Assembly (NCBI GenBank): GCA_013140605.1
Contig: JABFSL010000013.1
Span: 29,490-93,489 of the forward strand
Direction of reading: 5' to 3'
Length of the DNA stretch: 64,000 bases
Source: Anaerolineales bacterium
GTDB lineage: Bacteria > Chloroflexota > Anaerolineae > Anaerolineales > Villigracilaceae
Made by a program: the position numbers and the translations under genes. Under the pieces are notes generated by a model. It did no database searches and was not told the DNA's origin. It worked only from the letters and a program-made list of their open reading frames with translations. Each line of letters starts with the position of its first letter. Positions within the stretch are counted from its first letter, which is position 1. Below are positions 24,407 to 32,430 of this stretch, one piece after another.

Positions 24407-26020
24407 TTACTGCAATACCCAATCTCCACCGATCATGGTTGCGGAGGCTTGCATGGTCAACAGATCATTGGGGTCAACTGAAAAAATATCCTGTTCCAGG
24501 ACGATCAAGTCGGCAAGATAATTTTCAGCAAGTTTTCCAATGCGATCTTCCGCATTGGCGGCGTAGGCGGCGCCCACAGTGTAGGCGGACAATGCCTCAG
24601 CGAGAGTCAATTTTTGTTCCGGGTACCAGCCCTCAGCGGAGGGTGAACCGTCAGCCCTTCGTCGGGTGACTGCGGCGTGCAATCCCAAAAATGGGTTTGG
24701 CGATTCTACCGGTGCATCCGACCCGAAAGCAAGATGTGCGCCTTGATCCAATTGAGTCCGCCAGGCATAGGCCAGCGCGGAACGGTCTCCCCAAAAGCGG
24801 TCGGCCGCGTGCATATCGGAGGGCGCGTGGATGGGCTGCATGGATGCGATCACATTAAGCTGCGCGAAACGCGGCACATCATCGGGATGCAAGACTTGCA
24901 CGTGTTCGATGCGGTGACGCAGATGCGGCAGATTTTTTTCTTTTTCATATTTACGAAGTTGTTCGTAGGCGTTTAATACTTCATGATTGGCACGGTCGCC
25001 AATTGCATGGACGGTCATGCTTAAGCCAACGTCGGCGGCTTTGCGGCAATGTTCAAAAAGTTCCTCGCCATCCATATTTAGAATACCACGATTTTCTGCG
25101 CCGCCGTTATAAGGTTGGAACATTGCGGCGGTCTGCGGACCAAGGGCGCCATCCATGAAGGCTTTTACGGAACCGATCCACAACCATTCATCGCCAAAGC
25201 CTGTGCGGAGGCCAAGTTCGAAGGCATGCTCAACGCTGTCCACGGGAATATTTTTGTTGACACGTAATTTTAGCCCGCCCTGTGCGTGTAATTGTTGCAA
25301 AGCCATAAAAGAATCGCGGCGGTCAAAATCGTGAATGCCTGTTAATCCCATCTTCCAAAAAATGGGTTGAGCCTTTTCAATCGCGCGTTGAATGGAATCA
25401 ATGGATGGTTCAGGGATGACATTGTCAATCAAACCCATTGCTGTTTCAAGCAGAATGCCTGTTGTATGTCCGCTTTCATCACGTTGGATCGTGCCGTTTT
25501 TCGGGTCAGGTGTATCGCTGGTAATTTGTGCAAGATTCAAGGCAGAGGTATTTGCCCATGCGGCATGTAATGATTTGGCTGTGAGATAAACAGGGTTGTT
25601 TGGCGCAATGGCATCGAGTTCACTTGCTGTCGGCCAATTCCCCTCACCCCCAGCCCCTCTCCCTAAAGGCGAGGGGAGCCATTCATTTTGATTCCAGCCG
25701 TGACCGAGAATCCATTCACCGGGTTTGGTGATCTTTACGCGTTCGGCCACGCGGCGCAGACATTCTTCCTTTGTCTTTGTTTCGCAATCGACCTTTTCAA
25801 GTCCCAGCGAATAATATTGAAGGTGAATATGCGCGTCTGTCATGCCGGGCAAAATGGTTCTGCCTTGCATATCCTGCTTTTCAACTTTGCCATGCGCGAT
25901 GCCTTCCAATTTATCCTTGTCCCCCACCGCGATAATCCGCCCGCCCGCGATCAGAATCGCGGAAGCCGAGGGATGGGTTGAATCAAGTGTGTGAATGTTT
26001 GCGTTATAGAGGAGTTTCAT
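24407..26020 (-). CDS. Amidohydrolase of the YtcJ type
   Basis: 537 residues. Metal-dependent amidohydrolase of the YtcJ/LAF3 group: 'GMTDAHIHLQ' supplies the HxH pair, further ligands lie in 'MTVHAIGDRAN', 'LRHRIEHVQVL' and 'FGSDAPVE'. A C-terminal beta-part ends 'DLIVLEQDIFSVDPNDL'. These enzymes hydrolyse amide or related bonds in small molecules; substrate unknown. At about residues 115-127 the sequence 'SPLGRGAGGEG' is an in-frame repeat insertion (see 25640). It precedes the kinase genes by 15 bp. Confidence 0.87.
   Translation of the reverse strand: MKLLYNANIHTLDSTHPSASAILIAGGRIIAVGDKDKLEGIAHGKVEKQDMQGRTILPGMTDAHIHLQYYSLGLEKVDCETKTKEECLRRVAERVKITKPGEWILGHGWNQNEWLPSPLGRGAGGEGNWPTASELDAIAPNNPVYLTAKSLHAAWANTSALNLAQITSDTPDPKNGTIQRDESGHTTGILLETAMGLIDNVIPEPSIDSIQRAIEKAQPIFWKMGLTGIHDFDRRDSFMALQQLHAQGGLKLRVNKNIPVDSVEHAFELGLRTGFGDEWLWIGSVKAFMDGALGPQTAAMFQPYNGGAENRGILNMDGEELFEHCRKAADVGLSMTVHAIGDRANHEVLNAYEQLRKYEKEKNLPHLRHRIEHVQVLHPDDVPRFAQLNVIASMQPIHAPSDMHAADRFWGDRSALAYAWRTQLDQGAHLAFGSDAPVESPNPFLGLHAAVTRRRADGSPSAEGWYPEQKLTLAEALSAYTVGAAYAANAEDRIGKLAENYLADLIVLEQDIFSVDPNDLLTMQASATMIGGDWVLQ
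25640..25676. repeat. In-frame palindromic repeat inserted in the amidohydrolase gene
   Basis: A 37-bp stretch starting CCCCTCACCCCC and ending GGCGAGGGG codes for 'SPLGRGAGGEG' inside a loop after 'GHGWNQNEWL'. Its composition (G/C-rich with CCCCTC/GAGGGG ends) contrasts with the gene. The word PLGRGAGGEG is a familiar mark of a repeat that spreads through genomes and can be tolerated in proteins (from general knowledge). Confidence 0.75.
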
Positions 26021-26036
26021 ATTAGATTTTTATACC

Positions 26037-26098
26037 GTAGGGGCGGGGTCATCCCGCCTTGTTGTAAATCGTCCAGGGCGCAGAGACCGCGCCCCTAC
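26037..26098. repeat. Inverted-repeat element with GTAGGGGCG ends
   Basis: GTAGGGGCGGGGTC at the left end pairs with GACCGCGCCCCTAC at the right end (one bulge), giving a 62-bp palindromic element in the gap between parB and the amidohydrolase gene. A second member with the same GTAGGGGCG/CGCCCCTAC ends lies at 59421-59485 before trpE. Confidence 0.7.
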
Positions 26099-26102
26099 AT
26101 GG

Positions 26103-26960
26103 TTACGTCAACTTATCAATGAGCGCATCCAGCTCTTCACCGGAATAATAATAGATGGTGACTGTGCCGCCTTTTTTTCCATGTTTCAACGAGACTTTTG
26201 TGCCGAGGCTGTTTTGCAGGCGTTTTTCCACATCGTTCACATCCGCGTTTCGGGCTGGTTTCTTCGCCTTGATCGGTTTCTGCCCCGCGAGTTTTCTAAC
26301 ATACTCTTCTGTCTGGCGCACATTGAAAGAGAGATTTACAACTGTCTGCAAAGCGGAGGCTTGCGCCTTCTGCGTGGACAATGCCAATAACGCGCGTGCA
26401 TGACCTTCGGTAATAGTTCCATCCACCAAAGCTTGTTTGACAATATCCGCCAATCCGAGCAAACGCAATGTGTTCGTAACCGCCACGCGGCTTTTTCCCA
26501 CACGTTTCGCGACCGCTTCGTGCGATAAACCAAATTCCTCAACAAGCTGACGATACGCTTCGGCTTCTTCCATCGAATTCAAGTCTGCGCGTTGAACATT
26601 CTCGATCAACGCGATCTCAAGCAATTCCTGATTATTTGCCTGCCGCGTGATCACAGGGACTGTCCGCAGGCCAGCTTTTTGCGCAGCCTGCCAACGGCGT
26701 TCGCCCGCAATCAGGATGAACGTCCCATCCGATTTTGGCGTGACGATCAACGGTTGGATGACTCCATGCTCCCGAATGGATGCGGCCAACTCCGCCAGAT
26801 CATCTTCCTTAAAATGGATTCGCGGCTGGCGCGGATTTGGTTGAATCGATTCCACCGCCACTTGCTGAACGCCGCCAACACCAGAAGAAGCGGGTTGAGA
26901 CTTTCCGCCTGATGGAATAAGTGCATCTAACCCTTTACCAAGACCTGTTCGTTGAGCCAT
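26103..26960 (-). CDS. parB: Chromosome-partitioning protein ParB
   Basis: 285 residues: the start 'GLGKGLDALIP' is typical, followed by the ParB/Srx CTPase domain with 'NPRQPR', 'IQPLIV' and 'GERRWQA', 'ENVQRADLN', then a helix-turn-helix ('LSHEAVAKRVGKSRVAVTN') and a C-terminal dimerisation domain. ParB binds parS sites and spreads as a CTP-dependent clamp. parA lies 868 bp upstream, separated by an unrelated nuclease gene. I did not find a clear parS consensus (TGTTTCACGTGAAACA-like) in the window. Confidence 0.95.
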   Translation of the reverse strand: MAQRTGLGKGLDALIPSGGKSQPASSGVGGVQQVAVESIQPNPRQPRIHFKEDDLAELAASIREHGVIQPLIVTPKSDGTFILIAGERRWQAAQKAGLRTVPVITRQANNQELLEIALIENVQRADLNSMEEAEAYRQLVEEFGLSHEAVAKRVGKSRVAVTNTLRLLGLADIVKQALVDGTITEGHARALLALSTQKAQASALQTVVNLSFNVRQTEEYVRKLAGQKPIKAKKPARNADVNDVEKRLQNSLGTKVSLKHGKKGGTVTIYYYSGEELDALIDKLT

Positions 26961-27014
26961 AAAAACTCCTATTTCAAGATACTTTTTAATCTCAGAATCT
27001 TTTATCTATTTGCG

Positions 27015-27800
27015 TTAACCACTAATGCTATTCTGTTTCACTTTGCGAAGTGAAACAGAAAGATCATATTCAAACAATTCTACATCTGAGATTCTTGATG
27101 TCGCAAGATGTAAATCAGCAGAAATTTCCCTTGCAATTATTATGCCTCTAACCCTTTGAGCATGTTCTGCTTGATTCTTTTCAATCCATGCCATGTATCT
27201 CAATAATTGGCCAATAACTCTGTCATATCCTTTAGACACCTTTAATTCAATCACAACATAATTATTTTGTTTATCAATTGCTAACAAATCTATAAAACGA
27301 CCACCAACTGGAAATTCGACACCACTTATTCCTTCATCTTCATATAAGTGAAGACCGGGTTCAATGATTGTTAAATTTCGTGAGAGAAAATCTCTTAAGT
27401 CACTTTCGTATGCAAAACCTGTTTGATGAAATTCTTCTTCTGTTTCATCCTCGATTTCTTCGGGATTCTCCACCTGTGTACTTCCACCCTTCTCAGGAAG
27501 TGATTTTACATACAGAGGAGAGGGGTCATTTTCTTTTTCATACAATCTGAAGTGCCCACCATTGATTTGGTAGAAAAGATCGTCTTCGCCATTTTGATTC
27601 ACATTGTAATGAACTCTGCTCGGTGCATTTACAGACATTTTTATTAAATGGGCGGTAATTGTACCCATTTTTATTTTTGGATACTTTGACTTAAACCATG
27701 AAATCACTTGGTCTTTTGAAACTATTTGCCCTTTTACAATATTTTGGTCAGTAACAAAATATTTGAATAGCAGGCGTACTGGTTTTTCATAAATAGACAT
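27015..27800 (-). CDS. NucS-like nuclease-domain protein inserted between parA and parB
   Basis: 261 residues. The C-terminal half (about 130-250) has the PD-(D/E)xK pattern of the NucS/DUF91 nuclease family: 'GRFIDLLAIDKQNNYVVIELKVSKGYDRVIGQ', read over separate strands with the Asp and the E-x-K. The N-terminal half is a winged-helix-like domain ('GTITAHLIKMSVNAPSRVHY'), separated by an acidic linker. AAAGG lies 6 bases before the ATG. Base composition is clearly more AT-rich than parA or parB, so recent gain is likely. The target may be DNA, and a role in defence or repair is possible but unproven. Confidence 0.75.
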   Translation of the reverse strand: MSIYEKPVRLLFKYFVTDQNIVKGQIVSKDQVISWFKSKYPKIKMGTITAHLIKMSVNAPSRVHYNVNQNGEDDLFYQINGGHFRLYEKENDPSPLYVKSLPEKGGSTQVENPEEIEDETEEEFHQTGFAYESDLRDFLSRNLTIIEPGLHLYEDEGISGVEFPVGGRFIDLLAIDKQNNYVVIELKVSKGYDRVIGQLLRYMAWIEKNQAEHAQRVRGIIIAREISADLHLATSRISDVELFEYDLSVSLRKVKQNSISG

Positions 27801-27827
27801 ATTGAACCTTTTTCGGGAAATGCCTAA

Positions 27828-28604
27828 CTACACTTTCACGCCGTCACTCTTCAACAATTCTTTTGCCAATGCTTCATATGCCTGCGCACCGACAGAGGAG
27901 GGTGCGTACGCAGAAATGGGCAATCCATAAGATGGCGCTTCTGCGAGACGAATGTTACGCGGAATCACACTCTTGAACACCTGTTCGGGGAAATGACTAT
28001 TGACTTCGGCGACCACATCATTGGCAAGATTCGTGCGGCTGTCGAACATGGTCAACACAACGCCGCGAACAACCAGTTCTGGAAAAAGCAGTGAGCGGAC
28101 ACGTTCGATCGTTTGCGTCAATTGGCCCAGACCCTCCAGCGCGAGATATTCACACTGCACAGGCACGATCACGCCGTCCATGGCGGCCATCAAACCATTG
28201 ACCGTCAGCAGGCCAAGCGAAGGCGGGCAATCTATCAGAATATAATCATAGCGGTCTTTTATTTGCAAGATCGCTTTTCGCAAACGCGATTCACGCGCCA
28301 GTTCATCCACCAATTCCACTTCCGCGCCCGCCAGCGAAGGCGACGATGGCAGCAATGATAATTTAAGCCGTTCATTCAACAAAATGGACGCGGCAATTTT
28401 TGTATCGCCGAGCAATGCCTCATACGTGCCGCTCTGCACATTGGCTTTATCCACGCCAAGGCAGGATGTTGCATTGGCTTGCGGGTCAAGATCAACAACC
28501 AATACACGCTGACCCAATTGCGCCAGATACGCGCCGAGATTAATTGTAGTGGTGGTTTTCCCCACACCGCCTTTTTGATTCACGAGCGTATAAATACGCG
28601 TCAC
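27828..28604 (-). CDS. parA: Chromosome-partitioning ATPase ParA (Soj)
   Basis: 258 residues from a GTG at 28604 that overlaps the TGA of the kinase gene upstream (GTGA) and has GGAGG eight bases upstream; a longer form from 28625 is less likely. Deviant Walker A 'KGGVGKTT', 'VLVVDLDPQANATS', and 'YDYILIDCPPSLGLLT' are all present. ParA is the DNA-binding ATPase that moves ParB-parS complexes. Confidence 0.95.
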   Translation of the reverse strand: MTRIYTLVNQKGGVGKTTTTINLGAYLAQLGQRVLVVDLDPQANATSCLGVDKANVQSGTYEALLGDTKIAASILLNERLKLSLLPSSPSLAGAEVELVDELARESRLRKAILQIKDRYDYILIDCPPSLGLLTVNGLMAAMDGVIVPVQCEYLALEGLGQLTQTIERVRSLLFPELVVRGVVLTMFDSRTNLANDVVAEVNSHFPEQVFKSVIPRNIRLAEAPSYGLPISAYAPSSVGAQAYEALAKELLKSDGVKV

Positions 28605-29458
28605 AATAATACCTCCATCAAACATTCCTCAATTTCGTGGGAAGTGGGAATTCCATTCAAACCCATCCGCGTTACTGAACGCGCCGCAAGATTTGTGGCA
28701 AAACGTGTCGCTTCCCAGGGATCACGCGTATTATAGTACCGCATAAAAAACGCCGCCGCAAAAATATCGCCAGCCCCGGTTGCATCCACTTCCTGCACCT
28801 CAACTGGACGAAATCGGCGGCGGTCACCATTCCAATATAACACCGCTCCCGCCTCGCCTTCTGTCAAACACAGGATGCGGGTCTGGTGCGCCATCGCTTC
28901 GACTTGTTCGAGATCGCGATTGACATCCTCCACGCTCATCACCACGGCTCCTGCTTGACCGAGAGCCTGCTCACTCGCATTCGCGTCCCAAACACAGGCG
29001 GCCACCTGACCATTTTCATCCCACGCGCGCATCCATCCTTGCGGAGTAATTCCTAAAAAAGTCCCTGACAATTTTCCTGACAGTGATGATTCCAATTCAC
29101 GCGCAATCGGCGCAAGATGAATAATGGGCGCTTTTCGCCATGCCTGCGGAATATGCTCCAGCAAGATTGGCACGGCTTGATGATGCAAAGTTTGCCTGCG
29201 TCCGTTTTCTGTTTTTATATTTTCAAACGTAGTGCTATGTTCCGCTGGGATATTCACAATTTGAATGCCATCCAAAGCCTGTAAAGGCGCATCGGCCGCT
29301 GAAGATGTCACAATTCCCACTCTTAATCCCAACGCCCGCGCAGTCAACGCGGAGTAGGAAACTGTCCCGCCCAATTGTACGCCTATCGGCGTAATATCCA
29401 CAGCTACATGACCTACAATAAGATAATCCACGGGCTGGTGAGGGATAAGTTCGGACAT
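28601..29458 (-). CDS. PfkB-family carbohydrate/nucleoside kinase
   Basis: 285 residues with the second PfkB signature 'DATGAGDIFAAAF' near the C-terminus and 'GGTVSYSALTARALG' in the substrate-binding part. The catalytic Asp is in the GAGD motif. PfkB kinases phosphorylate sugars or nucleosides; this short divergent member cannot be assigned a substrate. Its stop codon overlaps the parA start, so the two are translated together. The ATG has a TATAAT five bases upstream of its start region, with a poor -35. Confidence 0.85.
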   Translation of the reverse strand: MSELIPHQPVDYLIVGHVAVDITPIGVQLGGTVSYSALTARALGLRVGIVTSSAADAPLQALDGIQIVNIPAEHSTTFENIKTENGRRQTLHHQAVPILLEHIPQAWRKAPIIHLAPIARELESSLSGKLSGTFLGITPQGWMRAWDENGQVAACVWDANASEQALGQAGAVVMSVEDVNRDLEQVEAMAHQTRILCLTEGEAGAVLYWNGDRRRFRPVEVQEVDATGAGDIFAAAFFMRYYNTRDPWEATRFATNLAARSVTRMGLNGIPTSHEIEECLMEVLL

Positions 29459-29465
29459 GAAGTGA

Positions 29466-29503
29466 ATTATACCGTAGGGAAATTCAAGAGCGGGAATTAT
29501 AAT
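29466..29503. promoter_or_regulatory. Candidate divergent -10 elements
   Basis: The 74-bp gap between the divergent PfkB kinase and lipoprotein genes holds two TATAAT hexamers, one facing left (29466-29471) and one facing right (29498-29503). Neither has a good -35 at 16-18 bp, so these are weak calls. Confidence 0.35.
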
Positions 29504-29532
29504 AAGACTTCGGAAATCTTGGAGAAAAATGC

Positions 29533-30357
29533 ATGAAAAAAATACTTCTTTCTGCTTTTATTTTAATTCTTACCGCTTGCTCTGCTCAGCCACAAGTGAC
29601 CAGCACCTTGCCGCCAACCAGTACCCCTTTACCAATAGCTACGGAAACACCTGTGCTAACGATTACCCCCACTTCAATACCTACTCTTGTGGTCTTCTCC
29701 CCCGAAACATGGGCGGGGACTGACACTGAGAGAACATCCTTTATTGACATGGGTGGACAGGTAGATGATATAGAAGGTGTAGCTTGGAATCCAGAAAACG
29801 GACGAGTTTATTTTGCCAAAGATGCAAAAGGTGAATGGATAAACTACCCAGACGGAAACGTACCAATCCCACCTGGTCCTGGTTACGAAAATGAGCCGCC
29901 ACTGATGGTGCCGCATTACCATAGCTTTAATGAGGCTATGAATGCTGTAACAGACGAACTGCCATGGGGCGAGCTAGCTGAAATATATAGAGCAAAGCAA
30001 GATGCGAATACTCATTGGTTAGTTGGTACCTACTGGAAGCCAATAGTTTTTAACGGCACGTGGACATTAACATTTGATGAAACCGTAGATCTTCATACTA
30101 CTGAAGATCCAAATATCAAAGCTGAAGTATGGATAAACGATATACAACTTCCTGGAGGAGATATTGTAATGAGATTAAGTTTTCAATCGGAAGTTACAGA
30201 TCATTTTCATAAAGACATTTTGATTTTTGGCGATCCCAGCAACATTAATGAGGAATTACAGAGAATTGATGAGTGCGTAAAGAGCAACCCTAAAGCTCCC
30301 AATTTGGCGGATTTGTGTGCATCGGATATGCTACAAATAGATGCGCCTGCAAAATAA
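29533..30357 (+). CDS. Unknown lipoprotein with Thr/Pro linker
   Basis: 274 residues: signal peptide with lipobox 'LTAC' (Cys about 16), a Thr-Pro-rich tether to about residue 55, then a globular part containing 'DDIEGVAWNPENGRVYFAK' and a beta-rich C-terminal region. Two or more cysteines ('DECVKSN', 'ADLCASD') may form a disulfide. I do not recognise the family. GAGAAAAATGC precedes the start. The gene stands alone between a divergent kinase and a small membrane protein gene in the same direction, 60 bp apart. Confidence 0.6.
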   Translation: MKKILLSAFILILTACSAQPQVTSTLPPTSTPLPIATETPVLTITPTSIPTLVVFSPETWAGTDTERTSFIDMGGQVDDIEGVAWNPENGRVYFAKDAKGEWINYPDGNVPIPPGPGYENEPPLMVPHYHSFNEAMNAVTDELPWGELAEIYRAKQDANTHWLVGTYWKPIVFNGTWTLTFDETVDLHTTEDPNIKAEVWINDIQLPGGDIVMRLSFQSEVTDHFHKDILIFGDPSNINEELQRIDECVKSNPKAPNLADLCASDMLQIDAPAK

Positions 30358-30417
30358 TTTACCACAGGTATTTATTGAATATTGAGTATTGGGGGAATTT
30401 TTGCTAATGTTTAAGTA

Positions 30418-30732
30418 ATGATAAATATTGCGAAATATAAATGGGTGGTTTTGGCTATAATCGCAATTCCTGTATTAGTTTTTGTATCTTATTACGCCTA
30501 CTGGTATGGCAGATCAGTGAGGAGTGAACAAGCCATTGCAGAGAATATGAGCAAAGACATATCTCAAAAGGAGGTAGCGCCACTGGAACTGTCTAGCGAG
30601 TTTGACCCTGCGATGAATGATGGGATATACAATGTCGTAGATTATGACGAGGCAACGGGGAAATTGACATTGCAGTATGACTGGCCACCAAGTCGTAGAT
30701 CGGAGCGTATTACACCAAAGATTGGAAAATAA
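30418..30732 (+). CDS. Small single-pass membrane protein
   Basis: 104 residues with one N-terminal helix ('WVVLAIIAIPVLVFVSYYAYWY') and a short hydrophilic domain ending in basic residues. No family recognised. The following bases form a hairpin terminator. Local codon use is AT-rich like its upstream neighbour, suggesting the two were acquired together or form a pair. Confidence 0.55.
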   Translation: MINIAKYKWVVLAIIAIPVLVFVSYYAYWYGRSVRSEQAIAENMSKDISQKEVAPLELSSEFDPAMNDGIYNVVDYDEATGKLTLQYDWPPSRRSERITPKIGK

Positions 30733-30733
30733 A

Positions 30734-30757
30734 AAAGACCGCCTTGCGGCGATCTTT
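30734..30757. terminator. Bidirectional terminator between convergent genes
   Basis: AAAGACCGCC pairs with GGCGATCTTT (one G-T type mismatch) around a TTGC loop, flanked by A-runs on the left and a CTTTCT tail on the right. It lies between the small membrane protein gene and the convergent jag gene. Confidence 0.75.
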
Positions 30758-30774
30758 CTAATTAATTCGTAACT

Positions 30775-31608
30775 TTATTCCTTCGGCAAAATAACTACTT
30801 TGCGATGCGGCTCTTCGCCGGTGCTTTCAGTTGTGACCGCGGGATGGCCGCGCAATTCAATGTGGATGATGCGGCGTTCGCTGGCGGTCATGGGTTCAAG
30901 TGTGGCTTTGCGCCCGGTCTTGATCACCTGTTCCACCATTTTCAAGGCGATCTGACGGACTTGTTTTTCGCGGCGGCTGCGATAGCCTTCCACGTCCACA
31001 GTCAACTGCACCCATTGCTGGGTTTCCTTGCCCACGATCAACGAAGCAACATATTGAAATGCGGTCAGCGTTTCCGCCTGACGGCCAATGAGCGCGCTTA
31101 AGTTATCACCGCGCACATCGACCAAAATCGTGCGGCGGTCGTCTGCGGCGCTGTCATCAAAATGCGCGGAGACCTGCGCTTTCATTCCAAGGTGATCGAT
31201 CAATTTGGAAACAACAGCTTCCGCGGTATCCAGTATTGGATCATGATCGTTGTTATTATTTTTCTTCTCAACGACAGGTGTTTCCTGCACAGGTTTCTTT
31301 TCACTGCGCGGTTTGGCTTCCCGTTCTTTTTCCTTCGCTTTCGGCGCTGACTCTACCCGTTTGGCGGGAGCAGGCCTGGTCGGAGTCTGAACGACAGGCT
31401 TCGAAACAGGAATCTCTTCCCCGGGCAGCGGATTCACGGTAAGACGCACGCGCACCTGGCGGCCGCCAAGTCCAAATAATCCCTTACTGCCCGAATCCAA
31501 TACCTCCACAGAGACCGCATCTGCCGTGAGGCCAAGCTGCATTAATCCCTGGGAGAGGGCTTCTTCAACTGTTGGGGCGATGATCTCAAGCGTAGTTCGG
31601 TCACTCAT
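30775..31608 (-). CDS. jag: Jag/KhpB RNA-binding protein
   Basis: 277 residues: an N-terminal Jag-N domain ('TVEEALSQGLMQLGL', 'GSKGLFGLGGRQ'), a long basic Lys/Pro/Glu linker (about 75-125), a KH domain with 'ALIGRQAETLTAFQYVA' in place of GxxG, and a C-terminal R3H domain ('MTASERRIIHIEL' then 'TESTGEEPHRKVVI'). It binds RNA and, in other bacteria, acts with KhpA. GGAGG lies eight bases before the ATG. It is the last gene of the rpmH-yidC operon. Confidence 0.95.
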   Translation of the reverse strand: MSDRTTLEIIAPTVEEALSQGLMQLGLTADAVSVEVLDSGSKGLFGLGGRQVRVRLTVNPLPGEEIPVSKPVVQTPTRPAPAKRVESAPKAKEKEREAKPRSEKKPVQETPVVEKKNNNNDHDPILDTAEAVVSKLIDHLGMKAQVSAHFDDSAADDRRTILVDVRGDNLSALIGRQAETLTAFQYVASLIVGKETQQWVQLTVDVEGYRSRREKQVRQIALKMVEQVIKTGRKATLEPMTASERRIIHIELRGHPAVTTESTGEEPHRKVVILPKE

Positions 31609-31620
31609 GCTGCTGCCTCC

Positions 31621-32415
31621 CTATTTTTTTTTGGTGGTGGAAATTTTATTTTTATTACCGCCGGGCAGCAGGTTGCGCCAATTGGCACGGCCTGTAGCCG
31701 CATATTGAACGATACCCAACGCATTGCTTGTTATGAAGTAGATCGAAATGCCCGAAGCAAAGTTCAATGCAAACCAACCGAGCAGGAGCGGCATGTAGAT
31801 GCTCATCATGCCAGACATTTGAGCAGATTGATCGTTTGGATTGGAGGATGTGGGCATGGTCAACTTGGATTGAACATAGGTGGTAAGCGCTACGATGATC
31901 GCAAGTGTGGGCAATGCAAAACCAAGGATTTGAATGGATTCGGGGCGTCCCAGATCCATCCACAGGAATTTGCTGTTAAGAGGGATGATGCCTTCCACAT
32001 TCTGAAAAGGATAGATCGTGCGGGCAAGTTTGAGCATGTCAAACGGTGTGATGGAAAGCGCGCGCGTAATGCTTTGATACAAACCGATGATAATCGGGAA
32101 TTGAATCAGTGTCGGCAGACAGGATGCAAAAGGATTGATGCCGCGTTCCTTGTAAATGCGCATTTGTTCCTGCGCAAGTTTTTCCTTGTCCTTGGCATAT
32201 TTCTTTTGAATTTCCTGCCATTCCTTGTCATTTTGTAATTCCTGCATGGCCTGTGCGCCCTTCACCTGCGAGGCATTCAAGGGCCAGGTAATTACTTTAA
32301 TAAGAATGGTAAATAGAATGATCGCCAAACCAAACATGTGTGGACCATGCCCAAGCACGTCATAGATCCACAATAACAGGTTGGTCATGGGGTTGATAAT
32401 GATGGTATCCCACAT
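31621..32415 (-). CDS. yidC: YidC/Oxa1 membrane protein insertase
   Basis: 264 residues: the first helix, the charged cytoplasmic hairpin ('QNDKEWQEIQKKYAKDKEKLAQEQMRIY', split over two helices), 'GINPFASCLPTLIQFPIIIGLYQ' core and three further helices, ending in a basic tail 'NKNKISTTKKK'. It is short, like other Gram-positive-type YidC proteins that lack the large periplasmic domain. It inserts membrane proteins with or without SecYEG. It is between the PQQ lipoprotein and jag. Confidence 0.95.
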   Translation of the reverse strand: MWDTIIINPMTNLLLWIYDVLGHGPHMFGLAIILFTILIKVITWPLNASQVKGAQAMQELQNDKEWQEIQKKYAKDKEKLAQEQMRIYKERGINPFASCLPTLIQFPIIIGLYQSITRALSITPFDMLKLARTIYPFQNVEGIIPLNSKFLWMDLGRPESIQILGFALPTLAIIVALTTYVQSKLTMPTSSNPNDQSAQMSGMMSIYMPLLLGWFALNFASGISIYFITSNALGIVQYAATGRANWRNLLPGGNKNKISTTKKK

Positions 32416-32430
32416 GGGTCAGTTTCCTTA

